In this document: one piece after another, positions 23,989-32,102 of the stretch | How positions within the stretch are numbered: position 1 is the stretch's first letter | Layout: each line of letters opens with the position of its first letter | Origin: DASYHS01 sp035998295 | Lineage (GTDB): Bacteria > Pseudomonadota > Alphaproteobacteria > Azospirillales > Azospirillaceae | Assembly (NCBI RefSeq): GCF_035998295.1 | Contig: NZ_DASYHS010000026.1 | Location: 1 to 33,241, forward strand | Direction of reading: 5' to 3' | Length of the DNA stretch: 33,241 nucleotides | The notes under the pieces: generated by a model | The model's input: the letters and a program-made list of their open reading frames with translations, nothing else | Told to the model about the DNA's origin: nothing | Database searches by the model: none | Translations under genes and position numbers: made by a program

Positions 23989-24810
23989 GTGAAACTCACC
24001 TTCACCCTGCCCAGCCTGTTCCCGGACGTCCTGCACCGGGCGATCCACAACATCAACGAGACGGTCCGCGACATCGACTTCGAGATCGTCGTCGTCTCCC
24101 CGTTCCCCGTCGACGGGCCGCGCGTGCGCTGGGTGAAGGAGGAGACGCCGCAGGGAAACTGCCTCGCCCACACCATGGGCTACGAGGCCGCGACCGGCGA
24201 CATCGTCGCGGCGGTCTGCGACGACGTCCTGCTGCTGCCCGGCGCGGTCGAGCGGGCCTTGTCCTTCTTCCTCGACCGGGAGGGGCGGGCGCATCACTAC
24301 GCGCTCGGCCTGTCGCCCTATTCGCAGACGATGGGGACCGTCTTCGGCATCTATTATCCCTATTTCCCGATGCTGCGCCGGAAGACCATCGAGGAGATCG
24401 GCGGCTATTACCGCCCCTGCTTCCGGGCGCATTTCGGCGACGTCGACATCGGGATGCGGGTGTGGTCGGCGGGCGGGCGCTGCGAGGTGACGCCTTTCCC
24501 CGTGCTGCACTTCATGGAGGCGCACGAGGACTTCAGCGCCACGCTGCGCAACGAGACCCAGCACCGCGACATGGAGACGTTCCTGTCGTTCTGGGGCGAG
24601 AAATACGGCCAGGGCTGGGACCAGGCGGAGGTCTGGCAGTTCAACCTCGACATGAACAAGACGCTGCAGCTCTTCCTCAAGGAGGAGCATACCGTCAACT
24701 TCAACCATCCCATCGTCCGGGCGATCTATCACCGCGTCCACACGAACCTGGCCGACCGGGAGGTCTTCCTGCATATCGGCCGGCCGAACGGCTCCGATGG
24801 CCGGACCTGA
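23989..24810 (+). CDS. GT-A-like (family 2 type) glycosyltransferase
   Basis: The protein has 273 residues from GTG 23989. It begins VKLTFTLPSLFPDVLHRAI, a typical first strand of a GT-A fold. IVAAVCDDVLLLPGAVE (72-88) carries the DxD-like metal site. GGYYRPCFRAHFGDVDIGMRVW is the usual second-half acidic motif. It probably transfers a sugar in the same glycan pathway. In-frame ATG codons at 23854, 23884 and 23893 would add 32-45 residues of low-complexity sequence, which looks unlike the family; the true start is uncertain. It is divergent from flbT and is followed 19 nt later by the dioxygenase. Confidence 0.75.
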   Translation: MKLTFTLPSLFPDVLHRAIHNINETVRDIDFEIVVVSPFPVDGPRVRWVKEETPQGNCLAHTMGYEAATGDIVAAVCDDVLLLPGAVERALSFFLDREGRAHHYALGLSPYSQTMGTVFGIYYPYFPMLRRKTIEEIGGYYRPCFRAHFGDVDIGMRVWSAGGRCEVTPFPVLHFMEAHEDFSATLRNETQHRDMETFLSFWGEKYGQGWDQAEVWQFNLDMNKTLQLFLKEEHTVNFNHPIVRAIYHRVHTNLADREVFLHIGRPNGSDGRT

Positions 24811-24829
24811 CCCGCGGAAGGAGGGCGCG

Positions 24830-25414
24830 ATGGCGGACGGGACGAAGCGGATGGGCCGGCGCGGCGTGATCGCCGCGGCGGCGGCGGCGCCGCTGCTGTG
24901 GAACCTGTCCGCGGGGGCGCGGGCGCTACGGGCGGCCACGCCCTGCGGCGCCGGGGCGACGCCGCCCAACCCCGAGGGCCCCTTCTATTCACCCGATTCG
25001 CCGCGCCGGCAGTCGCTGCGCGATCCCGGCATGGCGGGCGTGCCGATCGTGGTGACCGGGGTCGTGCTGTCGCCGGAATGCCGGCCGCTGCCCGGCGCCG
25101 TGCTCGACTTCTGGCAGGCCGATGCCGACGGGGCCTACGACACCGCCGGCTACCGCCTGCGCGGCCACCAGTTCGCCGACGAGAACGGCCGCTACCGGCT
25201 GGAGACGATCCTTCCCGGCAACTACGGGCCGCGCACGCGCCACATCCACGTCACCGTGCTCGATCCCGGCATGCGCCCGCTGACGACGCAGCTCTATTTC
25301 CCGGGCGAGCCGCGCAACCGCACCGACCCGCTGTACCGGCCGGGGCTGCTGGTGTCGGGCGACCCCGCCGGGCGGGGCGAGCTGTATTTCGACTTCCTGC
25401 TCGCCCGCGAGTGA
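24830..25414 (+). CDS. Tat-exported intradiol ring-cleavage dioxygenase-like protein
   Basis: The protein has 194 residues from ATG 24830, preceded by AAGGAGGG. A twin-arginine signal (MGRRGVIAAAAAAPLLW) occupies the first 35 residues. The mature part has PEGPFYSPDS, then DFWQADADGAYD (93-104) and LETILPGNYGPRTRHIHV. The ferric ligands of the protocatechuate/catechol dioxygenase family are all present: Y103, Y132, H138 and H140. Cytoplasmic relatives open catechol rings between the hydroxyls; exported single-domain relatives are known but poorly understood. It follows a glycosyltransferase by 19 nt and converges on the GT2 gene with a 3-nt gap. Its role beside flagellar genes is unclear. Confidence 0.9.
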   Translation: MADGTKRMGRRGVIAAAAAAPLLWNLSAGARALRAATPCGAGATPPNPEGPFYSPDSPRRQSLRDPGMAGVPIVVTGVVLSPECRPLPGAVLDFWQADADGAYDTAGYRLRGHQFADENGRYRLETILPGNYGPRTRHIHVTVLDPGMRPLTTQLYFPGEPRNRTDPLYRPGLLVSGDPAGRGELYFDFLLARE

Positions 25415-25417
25415 GGG

Positions 25418-26551
25418 TCAGTCCCCCTCGGGCGCCGGCTGCGCGGCCGGCACCGCCCAGGGCGGCCGCGCGCCGTGGACGGCGCGCATGCGGGCGTTTC
25501 CTTCCAGGAAATAGGCCGGCGCGGCCGAGAACGCGGTGTTCGCCACCGTGTAGTTGACGCTGTACAGGCCCGAGCCGCGGACCCCGGGATGGAGGTCGAG
25601 CAGCCGGCGGCACAAGTCCATGTCCGGCGATTCGCCGCTGCGCACGCGCTGGTACCATACCGGCGACAGCGCCACCGCGACGTCGCGGCGCAGCATGTAG
25701 CAGTTGGTGTCGACGTGGTGGTACCGGCCATGCCAGCTCGGCCACGCGCCCAGGCTGTCGCAGTCGTCGCGGTCGAGGAAGCCGCCGTCGGGCAGCCACA
25801 GCGTGCGCAGGGAATGCGTCCAGGCGAGCTGGTGGTCGACGGCGACGCGCACCAGGGCCGCGACGTGGTCGGGGTCCCACCAGTTGTCCTCGTCGAGGAA
25901 GCAGACGAAATGCCCCTCGGCCAGGAAGGACGCGGTCGCGTAGAGGCGGTGGCCGTTGAAGCCGTTCGCCCCGGTGTTGCGCGGCACGCGCAGCAGGATC
26001 GGCGCGACCTCGGGGCCGAGCCGGGACAGCGCGTCCTCGACCGGCGGGGCATGCTCCTCGCCGTCGACCGCGACGATCAGCTCGATCCGCGGATGCGTCT
26101 GGGCGGCGACCGAGGCCAGGGCCTTGCCCAGGCTGGCCGCGCCGACCGTCGGCACGATCACCGTGACCACGGGGTGCTCGTAGCGGCCGAGTGCCGCCAG
26201 CACGCGCAGCAGGTCGACCCAGGCCTGGGCGCGCGCCGGCTTGATCCGGCACGCCAGGTCGAGCTGCGCCAGCGCGTCCTCGTTGCGGCCGAGGTCGAGA
26301 TACGCGGCGGCGAGGTTGTGGTGCAGCTCGCCCGAGCGGGTTTCCGTCGCCAGCGCCTGCAGCAGGAGCGCTAGCGCCTTGTCGGGCCGACCGGACTGGC
26401 GGAACAGGCGGGCGAGGTTGTTCAGCGCCGTGATGTTGCCGGGGTCGAACTCCAGGACGGCGACGTAGGTCTCGGCGGCGGCGCGGTACTCGCCGGCCTC
26501 GAGCTGCGCCAATCCCCGCGTCAGCAGCTCGCTCAGCCTCTCGAAGCTCAT
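25418..26551 (-). CDS. TPR + family 2 glycosyltransferase
   Basis: The protein has 377 residues from ATG 26551, which overlaps the upstream GT41 stop as ATGA. Three TPR units span about 5-120 (GEYRAAAETYVAVLEFDPGN, GRPDKALALLLQAL, GRNEDALAQLDLACRIKP). A GT-A domain follows, from VVTVIVPTVGAASLGKAL (128-145) to the metal-binding DED in VCFLDEDNWWDP (216-227). It is probably co-translated with the large GT41 enzyme, and the pair may act on one protein target in sequence. The specific sugar is unknown. The frame remains open far upstream, but that part overlaps the GT41 gene and is not coding. Confidence 0.88.
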   Translation of the reverse strand: MSFERLSELLTRGLAQLEAGEYRAAAETYVAVLEFDPGNITALNNLARLFRQSGRPDKALALLLQALATETRSGELHHNLAAAYLDLGRNEDALAQLDLACRIKPARAQAWVDLLRVLAALGRYEHPVVTVIVPTVGAASLGKALASVAAQTHPRIELIVAVDGEEHAPPVEDALSRLGPEVAPILLRVPRNTGANGFNGHRLYATASFLAEGHFVCFLDEDNWWDPDHVAALVRVAVDHQLAWTHSLRTLWLPDGGFLDRDDCDSLGAWPSWHGRYHHVDTNCYMLRRDVAVALSPVWYQRVRSGESPDMDLCRRLLDLHPGVRGSGLYSVNYTVANTAFSAAPAYFLEGNARMRAVHGARPPWAVPAAQPAPEGD

Positions 26552-29289
26552 CGCGTCCCCCCCGGACCACCGCCGACCGCCGCCCGGTCGACGGCGGCCG
26601 CGAGGAAGTCCTCGATCGCGCGCACGGTCGCGTCGTTCTCGAACAGCACGCCGGACGCGTCCAGGATGCGGCGCACGGCCGTGGTCCGGAAGCCCGGGTC
26701 GGTGCCGAGCCGCAGCGCCAGTTCCAGGTAGTGGGCGTGGTCGCGCGCGACGCAGTCCTCCACGCCCATCAGCTTGTAGAAGCCGTAGGTATGGCGGCCG
26801 CGCATGAACTCCCCGGGCCAGGTCACGATCGGCGTGCCGACCGCGAACGCCTCCAGGCTGGTGTTGCCGCCGCTGTAGTGCAGCGGGTCGAGCATCACGT
26901 CGCACACCGCCATCAGGTTGATGAAGTCGGCGGTCGGCATGTTCGACAGCAGGCGCACCCGGCCGATCACGTCGGGACCGGCGCGCCGCAGGCGGTCCAG
27001 CAGCAGCCCGGCCACATGGGGGTCCCGGCCCTGGATCAGCACCAGCACGCCGAGCGGGTCGCGGCGCAGCAGCTCGATCAGCACCGGGTCGAAGTCCGGG
27101 TGGACCTTGAACAGGCTCTGCGGGCAGACGTAGAGATGCGCGTTCTCCGGCAGCCCGAAATCCGGCCGGCGCTTGGCGGGCCGGGGCAGTTCCGGCCGCG
27201 GGTACCAGATGGTCGGGCCGGGCAGGCGGGCGAGCGGCTCGGTGTAGTGCCGCTCGGCATCCTCGGGCTCCATAGCGTCGCAGGTCAGGAACCAGTCGAT
27301 GTTGGGGATGCCGGTCGTGTCGGGATGGCCCCAGGTCAGCGTCTGCACCGGCGCCAGCCGCGCGAAGGCCAGGAAATAGGTGAGCGGGTCCATCCCGATG
27401 TCGGTGTAGTACAGGACGTCCAGCTCCTGCGCCGCGATCAGGGCGCGGGCCTGCGCCAGGTCGGCCGAGGGCACCTCCAGGACCCGGCCCGCGGCCTGCG
27501 CCATCAGGCGGCGCATCGGGTCGCCGGCATGGGGCGTCGTGATCAGGACGGGGTCGAAGCGCGTCCGGTCCAGCCGCTCGACCAGCCCGCGGTTCAGCCG
27601 CGAGATCGTGTGCGCGTGGAAATAGCTGGACACGAAGCCGATGCGCAGGCGCCGGCCGGCGGACGGGCGGGGCGGCCTCGCGCAATGCGGCGCCACGTAG
27701 CCGAGCGACGGGCAGGCCTCCTGGTAGAGGCGCGCCAGCGCCTGCTGCAGCGGCAGGTCGTCGGCGGCGTGGTAGGCCAGGTAGAAGCTGGTCTGGCTCA
27801 CCTGGCGCCGCGGGTCGTGCAGCCGGATGCCGTCCGCCCGCAGCGCCTCGACCTGTTCGAGGAAGCGGCGGCGCACCGTCGCGATCTCCTCGTGGGAGGC
27901 GGGGATGATCGGCAGCGTGATCGCCCGCTTGACCCGCATCGCCGCATCGCCGGTCAGGCGGTGGGCGCGGCGGTAGCATTCGCGCGCGTAGAGGTGGCGC
28001 CCGCGGTCCTGCTCGATGTCGCCGAGCGAGATCTGCGCCATCGCATGCGCGGGGTCGAGGGCGAGCGCGTGGCGGGCGATGCGCGCGGCCTCCTCGTACC
28101 GGCCCGGCGAGATCGTCGCGACGTGCAGGCGGTAGAAGGCGTCCGCCCATCCCGGCCCGGCCAGCGTCGCCCGCCGGAAGGCCCGGCGCGCCGGCTCGCT
28201 CTCGAAGGAGAGATGCAGCGCGTTGCCGAGATTGTACCAGCCCTGGGCCTCGCCGGGGCCGAGCGCCAGGCTGTGCCGCAGCACGTCCCCGGCTTCCGCG
28301 TAGCGTCCCGCGAGGTTGAGGGCGACGCCGAGGTTGTTCCAGTGCTCCGCCGAGCGCGGGCGCAGCGCCACCGCGCGCCGGAAGGCGCGGACGGCGCCCT
28401 CGGCGTCGCGCGCCTCGCCGGCGCCGCCGTCCGTGCCGAGCACGCTGGCGAGGCCCGACCAGGCTTCGAGCGAGGCGGGATCGCAGGCAAGCGCGTGGCG
28501 GTAGGCGGCGACGGCGTCCTCGAAGCGTCCCTCCAGCACGTCCAGGCTCGCGCGCTGCATCCAGGCCTCGACGCCGTCCGGGACCTCGTCGAGGGCGCGT
28601 GCGCACCAGTCCCGGGCCTCGGCCATCCGGCCGGTCAGGCACAGCGCGCGGCTCAGCCCGACCATGGCGCGGGCGTCGCGCGGCGCGAGTGCCAGGCAGG
28701 ACCGGAACGCGTCGGCGGCCTGCTCCGTCCGCCCCGCCGCGACGAGCGCCAGGGCGAGGTTGAGGCGGGCGCCCTCGTGCAGCGGGTCGGACGCGAGCGC
28801 CGTCCGGAACGCGTCGGCCGCCGCCCCGGGCCGGCCGAGCGCCATCAGCGCGTTGCCCATGTTGAACGCGGCCTCGTGGTGGCCGGGGTCGAGCGCGAGC
28901 ACCGCGCGGTACGCATCCACCGCCCCCTCCAGGTCGCCGTCGCCGCGCAGCGCCAGCGCCAGGTTGAAGCCGCCGTCGCGGTCGTCGGGGGCGAGCCGCA
29001 GGACGCGGCGCAGGCAGCGGGCCGCGGCGGCCGGCTCGCCCGTGTCCAGCAGGACGCCGCCCAGGCCGGAGAACGCGGCGGGGTCGTCGGGACGCAGCGC
29101 CGCCATGTGGCGGTAGGCCGCCGCCGACAGGCCGGGGTCTCCCGCCTGCAGCGCCAGCGCGCCGAGCAGCGACAGCGTCTCGTAATGGTCGGGCGAGACG
29201 GCCAGCGCCTGGAGGCAGGCCTGGGCGGCGTCCGCGGGGCGCCCGGCCTGGTAGAACCGCTCCGCGAGCGTCAGCAGTCTTTCGAGCAT
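26548..29289 (-). CDS. Large SPINDLY-like TPR + GT41 glycosyltransferase
   Basis: The protein has 913 residues from ATG 29289. More than ten TPR units span about 5-470 (for example GHHEAAFNMGNALMALGRPG, SAEHWNNLGVALNLAGRYAEA). The GT41-like catalytic part starts near 546: RRLRIGFVSSYFHAHTISRL, LAPVQTLTWGHPDTTGIPNI, LYVCPQSLFKVHPDFDP and VMLDPLHYSGGNTSLEAFAV. The motifs differ clearly from the smaller GT41 enzyme at 21138-23327, so they are not recent duplicates and may use different donors or acceptors. A TTG start at 29346 is possible but lacks a ribosome site; GACGAGGG precedes ATG 29289. It is divergent from flgK, which makes hook-filament proteins or flagellin plausible targets. Confidence 0.92.
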   Translation of the reverse strand: MLERLLTLAERFYQAGRPADAAQACLQALAVSPDHYETLSLLGALALQAGDPGLSAAAYRHMAALRPDDPAAFSGLGGVLLDTGEPAAAARCLRRVLRLAPDDRDGGFNLALALRGDGDLEGAVDAYRAVLALDPGHHEAAFNMGNALMALGRPGAAADAFRTALASDPLHEGARLNLALALVAAGRTEQAADAFRSCLALAPRDARAMVGLSRALCLTGRMAEARDWCARALDEVPDGVEAWMQRASLDVLEGRFEDAVAAYRHALACDPASLEAWSGLASVLGTDGGAGEARDAEGAVRAFRRAVALRPRSAEHWNNLGVALNLAGRYAEAGDVLRHSLALGPGEAQGWYNLGNALHLSFESEPARRAFRRATLAGPGWADAFYRLHVATISPGRYEEAARIARHALALDPAHAMAQISLGDIEQDRGRHLYARECYRRAHRLTGDAAMRVKRAITLPIIPASHEEIATVRRRFLEQVEALRADGIRLHDPRRQVSQTSFYLAYHAADDLPLQQALARLYQEACPSLGYVAPHCARPPRPSAGRRLRIGFVSSYFHAHTISRLNRGLVERLDRTRFDPVLITTPHAGDPMRRLMAQAAGRVLEVPSADLAQARALIAAQELDVLYYTDIGMDPLTYFLAFARLAPVQTLTWGHPDTTGIPNIDWFLTCDAMEPEDAERHYTEPLARLPGPTIWYPRPELPRPAKRRPDFGLPENAHLYVCPQSLFKVHPDFDPVLIELLRRDPLGVLVLIQGRDPHVAGLLLDRLRRAGPDVIGRVRLLSNMPTADFINLMAVCDVMLDPLHYSGGNTSLEAFAVGTPIVTWPGEFMRGRHTYGFYKLMGVEDCVARDHAHYLELALRLGTDPGFRTTAVRRILDASGVLFENDATVRAIEDFLAAAVDRAAVGGGPGGTR

Positions 29290-29446
29290 CCCTCGTCCCG
29301 TCTCCGCGCGGCCTTCCCCGTCATTGGCACCTTTTCCCGTCCGCAAAGCAAGAGGGCGGCGGCCACGCGGCAGGAAGTGCCGGACGGGCCCGGCAGGATT
29401 TTCCGCCCGCGCCGCCGCGAGGCGCGGAATCCGGGCGCCGTCCCGG

Positions 29447-29464
29447 TTGGCCCGCCCCTTGCTT
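29447..29464 (+). promoter_or_regulatory. Sigma-54 promoter of flgKL
   Basis: TTGGCCCG-N4-TTGCTT matches the -24/-12 consensus YTGGCACG-N4-TTGCW with one clear mismatch. GG (29449-29450) and GC (29461-29462) are separated by exactly 10 bp. Transcription would begin near 29474, about 38 nt before flgK. FlbD, encoded in this window, is the expected activator. The promoter serves flgK, flgL and the following glycosyltransferase if they are one transcript. Confidence 0.82.
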
Positions 29465-29511
29465 GGGGTTCCGCGACGCCTTTCGGGCAGAGTACGAGAA
29501 GGTAGCCGGCG

Positions 29512-31008
29512 ATGAGCCTCGACGTTTCCCTGCGCTTCGCGCTGACGGGTCTGACCGCATCACAGCGGGGCCTGGACGTCGTGTCGCGCAACATCGCCAA
29601 CGCCGAGACCGAAGGCTACACGCGCAAGACGCTGACCCAGTACAACGAGGTCATCAACGGCTACAATTTCGGGGTCCGGACCGGCAATCTCGGCCGCGTG
29701 CTCGACAAGGCGCTCCAGCGCGAGCTGCTGACGCGCGACAGCGAGGTCGGGCGGCATTCCACGATCGAGAGCTACCTGATCAAGATGGACGCCGTCCAGG
29801 GCAAGCCCGATTCCGAGCTGTCGGTCGGCAACCTCGTGAAGCAGCTCCACAACGGTTTCGTCAGCCTGCTGGACCAGCCCGAATCGCTGACGATGCAGCG
29901 CCGGATCCTGGACGACGCCGACACGCTGGCGCGCCGGCTGAACCAGGTCGGCGACACCATCAACACCCTGCGCAACCAGACCCAGGCCGAGATCGTGGAC
30001 CTGATGGGGGAGGTGAACCACCACCTGTCCCAGATCCACGACCTGAACCGGACCCTGACCAAGGCCACGCTCGCCGGCGAGACGGCGCCCGACCTGGAGG
30101 ACAAGCGGGACCAGGCGCTGCGCGAACTCTCCAAGCTCGTCGACATCACCTATTTCCGGACCGGCACCGGCGAGATCAAGATCAACGCCGCCAACGGGCA
30201 GCCGCTGCTCGATTCCAGCTACCAGCCGCTCTCCACCTCGACGGTCACGATCAACGCGACCTCCTACTACGAGCAAGGCAACCCGGCGAGCCCGATCCCG
30301 CCGATCCTGCTCGGCGGCACGGCCGACATGACGCCGTTCCTGACCGGCGGCCGGATCGGCGGGCTGCTGGAGCTCAGGGACGAGATCCTGCCGACGATGC
30401 AGGCCGAGCTGGACGGGCTCGCGGTGACGATGGCGCGTCGGTTCGAGGACGCCGGCCTGACCCTGTTCACCGACAGCACCGGCACTGTGCCCGCCGGCTA
30501 CGTGGCGCCGCCCGCGGCGCTGGCCTATGTCGGGTTCTCCTCGTCGATCCGCGTCAGCGCCCTGGTGCAGGCCGACCCGAGCATCCTGCGCGACGGCGAC
30601 GCCGGCCAGCCCGGCGGCGCCACCTATCCCGGCTATCGCGACCAGCTCCAGGCCGTGGTCGACGACGTGTTCGGCGTCCCGGCCTCGGCCGCCTTCGAGT
30701 TCCCGACCGCCAACCTGGGGCCCGGGCCGCGGACCCTCTCGACGCGGCTGGCGGCCGACGCTACCTTGGCCGCCTATGCCACCGAGATGGTTACCGCCAA
30801 CGGGGTGCTCCGGGCCGAATCGACGCGGCAGCTCGATGCCGCCGAGGCGATCCGGGACCGCTTCCAGGAGCATCTCAGCAACGAGTCCGGGGTCAACGTC
30901 GACCAGGAGATTGGGCTGCTGATCCAGCTCCAGCGCTCGTATTCGAGTTCCGCGCGCCTGATCACGACGAACCGCGAGATGTTCGCGGAACTCCTCCAGG
31001 CCGTCTGA
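29512..31008 (+). CDS. flgK: FlgK, hook-filament junction protein 1
   Basis: The protein has 498 residues. The axial-protein N-terminus carries VSRNIANAETEGYTRK (24-39), the rod/hook family motif. The first 180 residues form the D0/D1 coiled helices. The C-terminus returns with SNESGVNVDQEIGLLIQLQRSYSSSARLI, the other half of D0. FlgK sits between hook and FlgL at the filament base and is exported through FlhA. The sigma-54 promoter upstream marks it as a late gene. AAGG lies about 10 bases before ATG 29512. No internal oddities were seen. Confidence 0.96.
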   Translation: MSLDVSLRFALTGLTASQRGLDVVSRNIANAETEGYTRKTLTQYNEVINGYNFGVRTGNLGRVLDKALQRELLTRDSEVGRHSTIESYLIKMDAVQGKPDSELSVGNLVKQLHNGFVSLLDQPESLTMQRRILDDADTLARRLNQVGDTINTLRNQTQAEIVDLMGEVNHHLSQIHDLNRTLTKATLAGETAPDLEDKRDQALRELSKLVDITYFRTGTGEIKINAANGQPLLDSSYQPLSTSTVTINATSYYEQGNPASPIPPILLGGTADMTPFLTGGRIGGLLELRDEILPTMQAELDGLAVTMARRFEDAGLTLFTDSTGTVPAGYVAPPAALAYVGFSSSIRVSALVQADPSILRDGDAGQPGGATYPGYRDQLQAVVDDVFGVPASAAFEFPTANLGPGPRTLSTRLAADATLAAYATEMVTANGVLRAESTRQLDAAEAIRDRFQEHLSNESGVNVDQEIGLLIQLQRSYSSSARLITTNREMFAELLQAV

Positions 31009-31024
31009 GTAAGGAGGGCGAACG

Positions 31025-32086
31025 ATGACGTCCGTTTCGACCAGCGGCCAGTTCCAGCGGATACAGGCCAACAACCTGGCGCTCCAGGAACGCATGGCCC
31101 AGCTGCGCGACCAGGTCGCGACCCAGAAGAAGGCGAACGACTTCGGCGGGCTCGGCAGTGGTGCCCGCGTCTCCATCAGCCTGCGCGGCGAGATGAAGGA
31201 GCTGGAGAGCTATACCCGCAACATCGACGTCGCGCGGCTCAGGCTGACGACCCAGGTCGAGGCGATGGAGCGCATCGGCGCGCTCGCCAAGGAGCTCAAC
31301 GGCGAGCTGATCAAGCTCCAGAGCGACCCGCACGGCGACGCCTCCGTCGTCAACCGCATCGCCGAGAACGGCTACCGCGAGATCGTCTCCCTGCTGAACG
31401 CCAAGGTGAACGACCGCTACGTCTTCGCGGGCGGCGACGCCTCGACCGCGCCGCTGCCGCAGGCGGGGGCGGACGCCCTGTTCGCGCAGATCGACGCCGA
31501 TCTGAACGGCCCGATCGCCAACGCGGCGACCTCGCTCACCACCACCCGCACGACGGTGGCCAGCCGCGGCTGGTTCGCGGCCTCGATCGACCCCGACACC
31601 TCCGTCCCGCCGGTGCCGACGGTGCCGCCGGTCACGGTGCGCGCGGACCGCAGCCTCGACCTGGAATACGGCGTCCTGGCGACGAACGGCACGTTCTCGG
31701 ACAACGTCGTCCCCGCGAACGACCTGCCGTATTTCCGCGAGGTCCTCCACGCCTTCGCGACCGCGGCGCATATCGATCAGCCGACCACTCCGGCCGAGCT
31801 GACGGAGTTCCGCACCTATCTGGGCAGCACCCAGCAGGCGCTGTCGCGGGCCACCGGCGAGCTGGACCGGGAGGTCGGGGGCCTGGGCAGCGTCGGCGAG
31901 CGCCTCGACGGGATCGCCAAGGCCCACAAGGACCTGACGGTCCATCTCCAGCGCGGCGTCTCCGACGTCGAGGACGTCGACATGGCGGACGCGATCACGC
32001 GCCTCCAGCTCGTACAGAGCCAGCTCGAGGCGTCGTACCGCGTCACCACGACCCTGAACCGCGTCAGCCTGAGCGATTTCCTGTGA
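31025..32086 (+). CDS. flgL: FlgL, hook-filament junction protein 3
   Basis: The protein has 353 residues. The flagellin-like N-terminal helix (QFQRIQANNLALQERMAQLRDQVATQKK) and C-terminal helix (DMADAITRLQLVQSQLEASYRV) pair to form D0/D1. NAKVNDRYVFAGGDASTAPL is the typical FlgL phrase in the middle. FlgL connects FlgK to the first flagellin subunits. AAGGAGGG stands six bases before ATG 31025, 16 nt after flgK, so the two genes form an operon. It is followed 16 nt later by a glycosyltransferase gene. Confidence 0.96.
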   Translation: MTSVSTSGQFQRIQANNLALQERMAQLRDQVATQKKANDFGGLGSGARVSISLRGEMKELESYTRNIDVARLRLTTQVEAMERIGALAKELNGELIKLQSDPHGDASVVNRIAENGYREIVSLLNAKVNDRYVFAGGDASTAPLPQAGADALFAQIDADLNGPIANAATSLTTTRTTVASRGWFAASIDPDTSVPPVPTVPPVTVRADRSLDLEYGVLATNGTFSDNVVPANDLPYFREVLHAFATAAHIDQPTTPAELTEFRTYLGSTQQALSRATGELDREVGGLGSVGERLDGIAKAHKDLTVHLQRGVSDVEDVDMADAITRLQLVQSQLEASYRVTTTLNRVSLSDFL

Positions 32087-32102
32087 GCCGGAGCCCGAGC
32101 GC

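Noticed and set aside
25418..28642. Apparent 1074-residue protein joining the GT2 enzyme to a long upstream region
   Set aside because: The upstream two thirds is an Arg/Pro/Gly-rich alternate frame of the GT41 gene. The GT2 gene starts at ATG 26551 in an ATGA overlap.
26731..29505. 924-codon plus-strand open frame opposite the large GT41 gene
   Set aside because: Low-complexity Arg/Gln/Val/Gly composition and complete overlap with a certain TPR-GT41 gene on the other strand.
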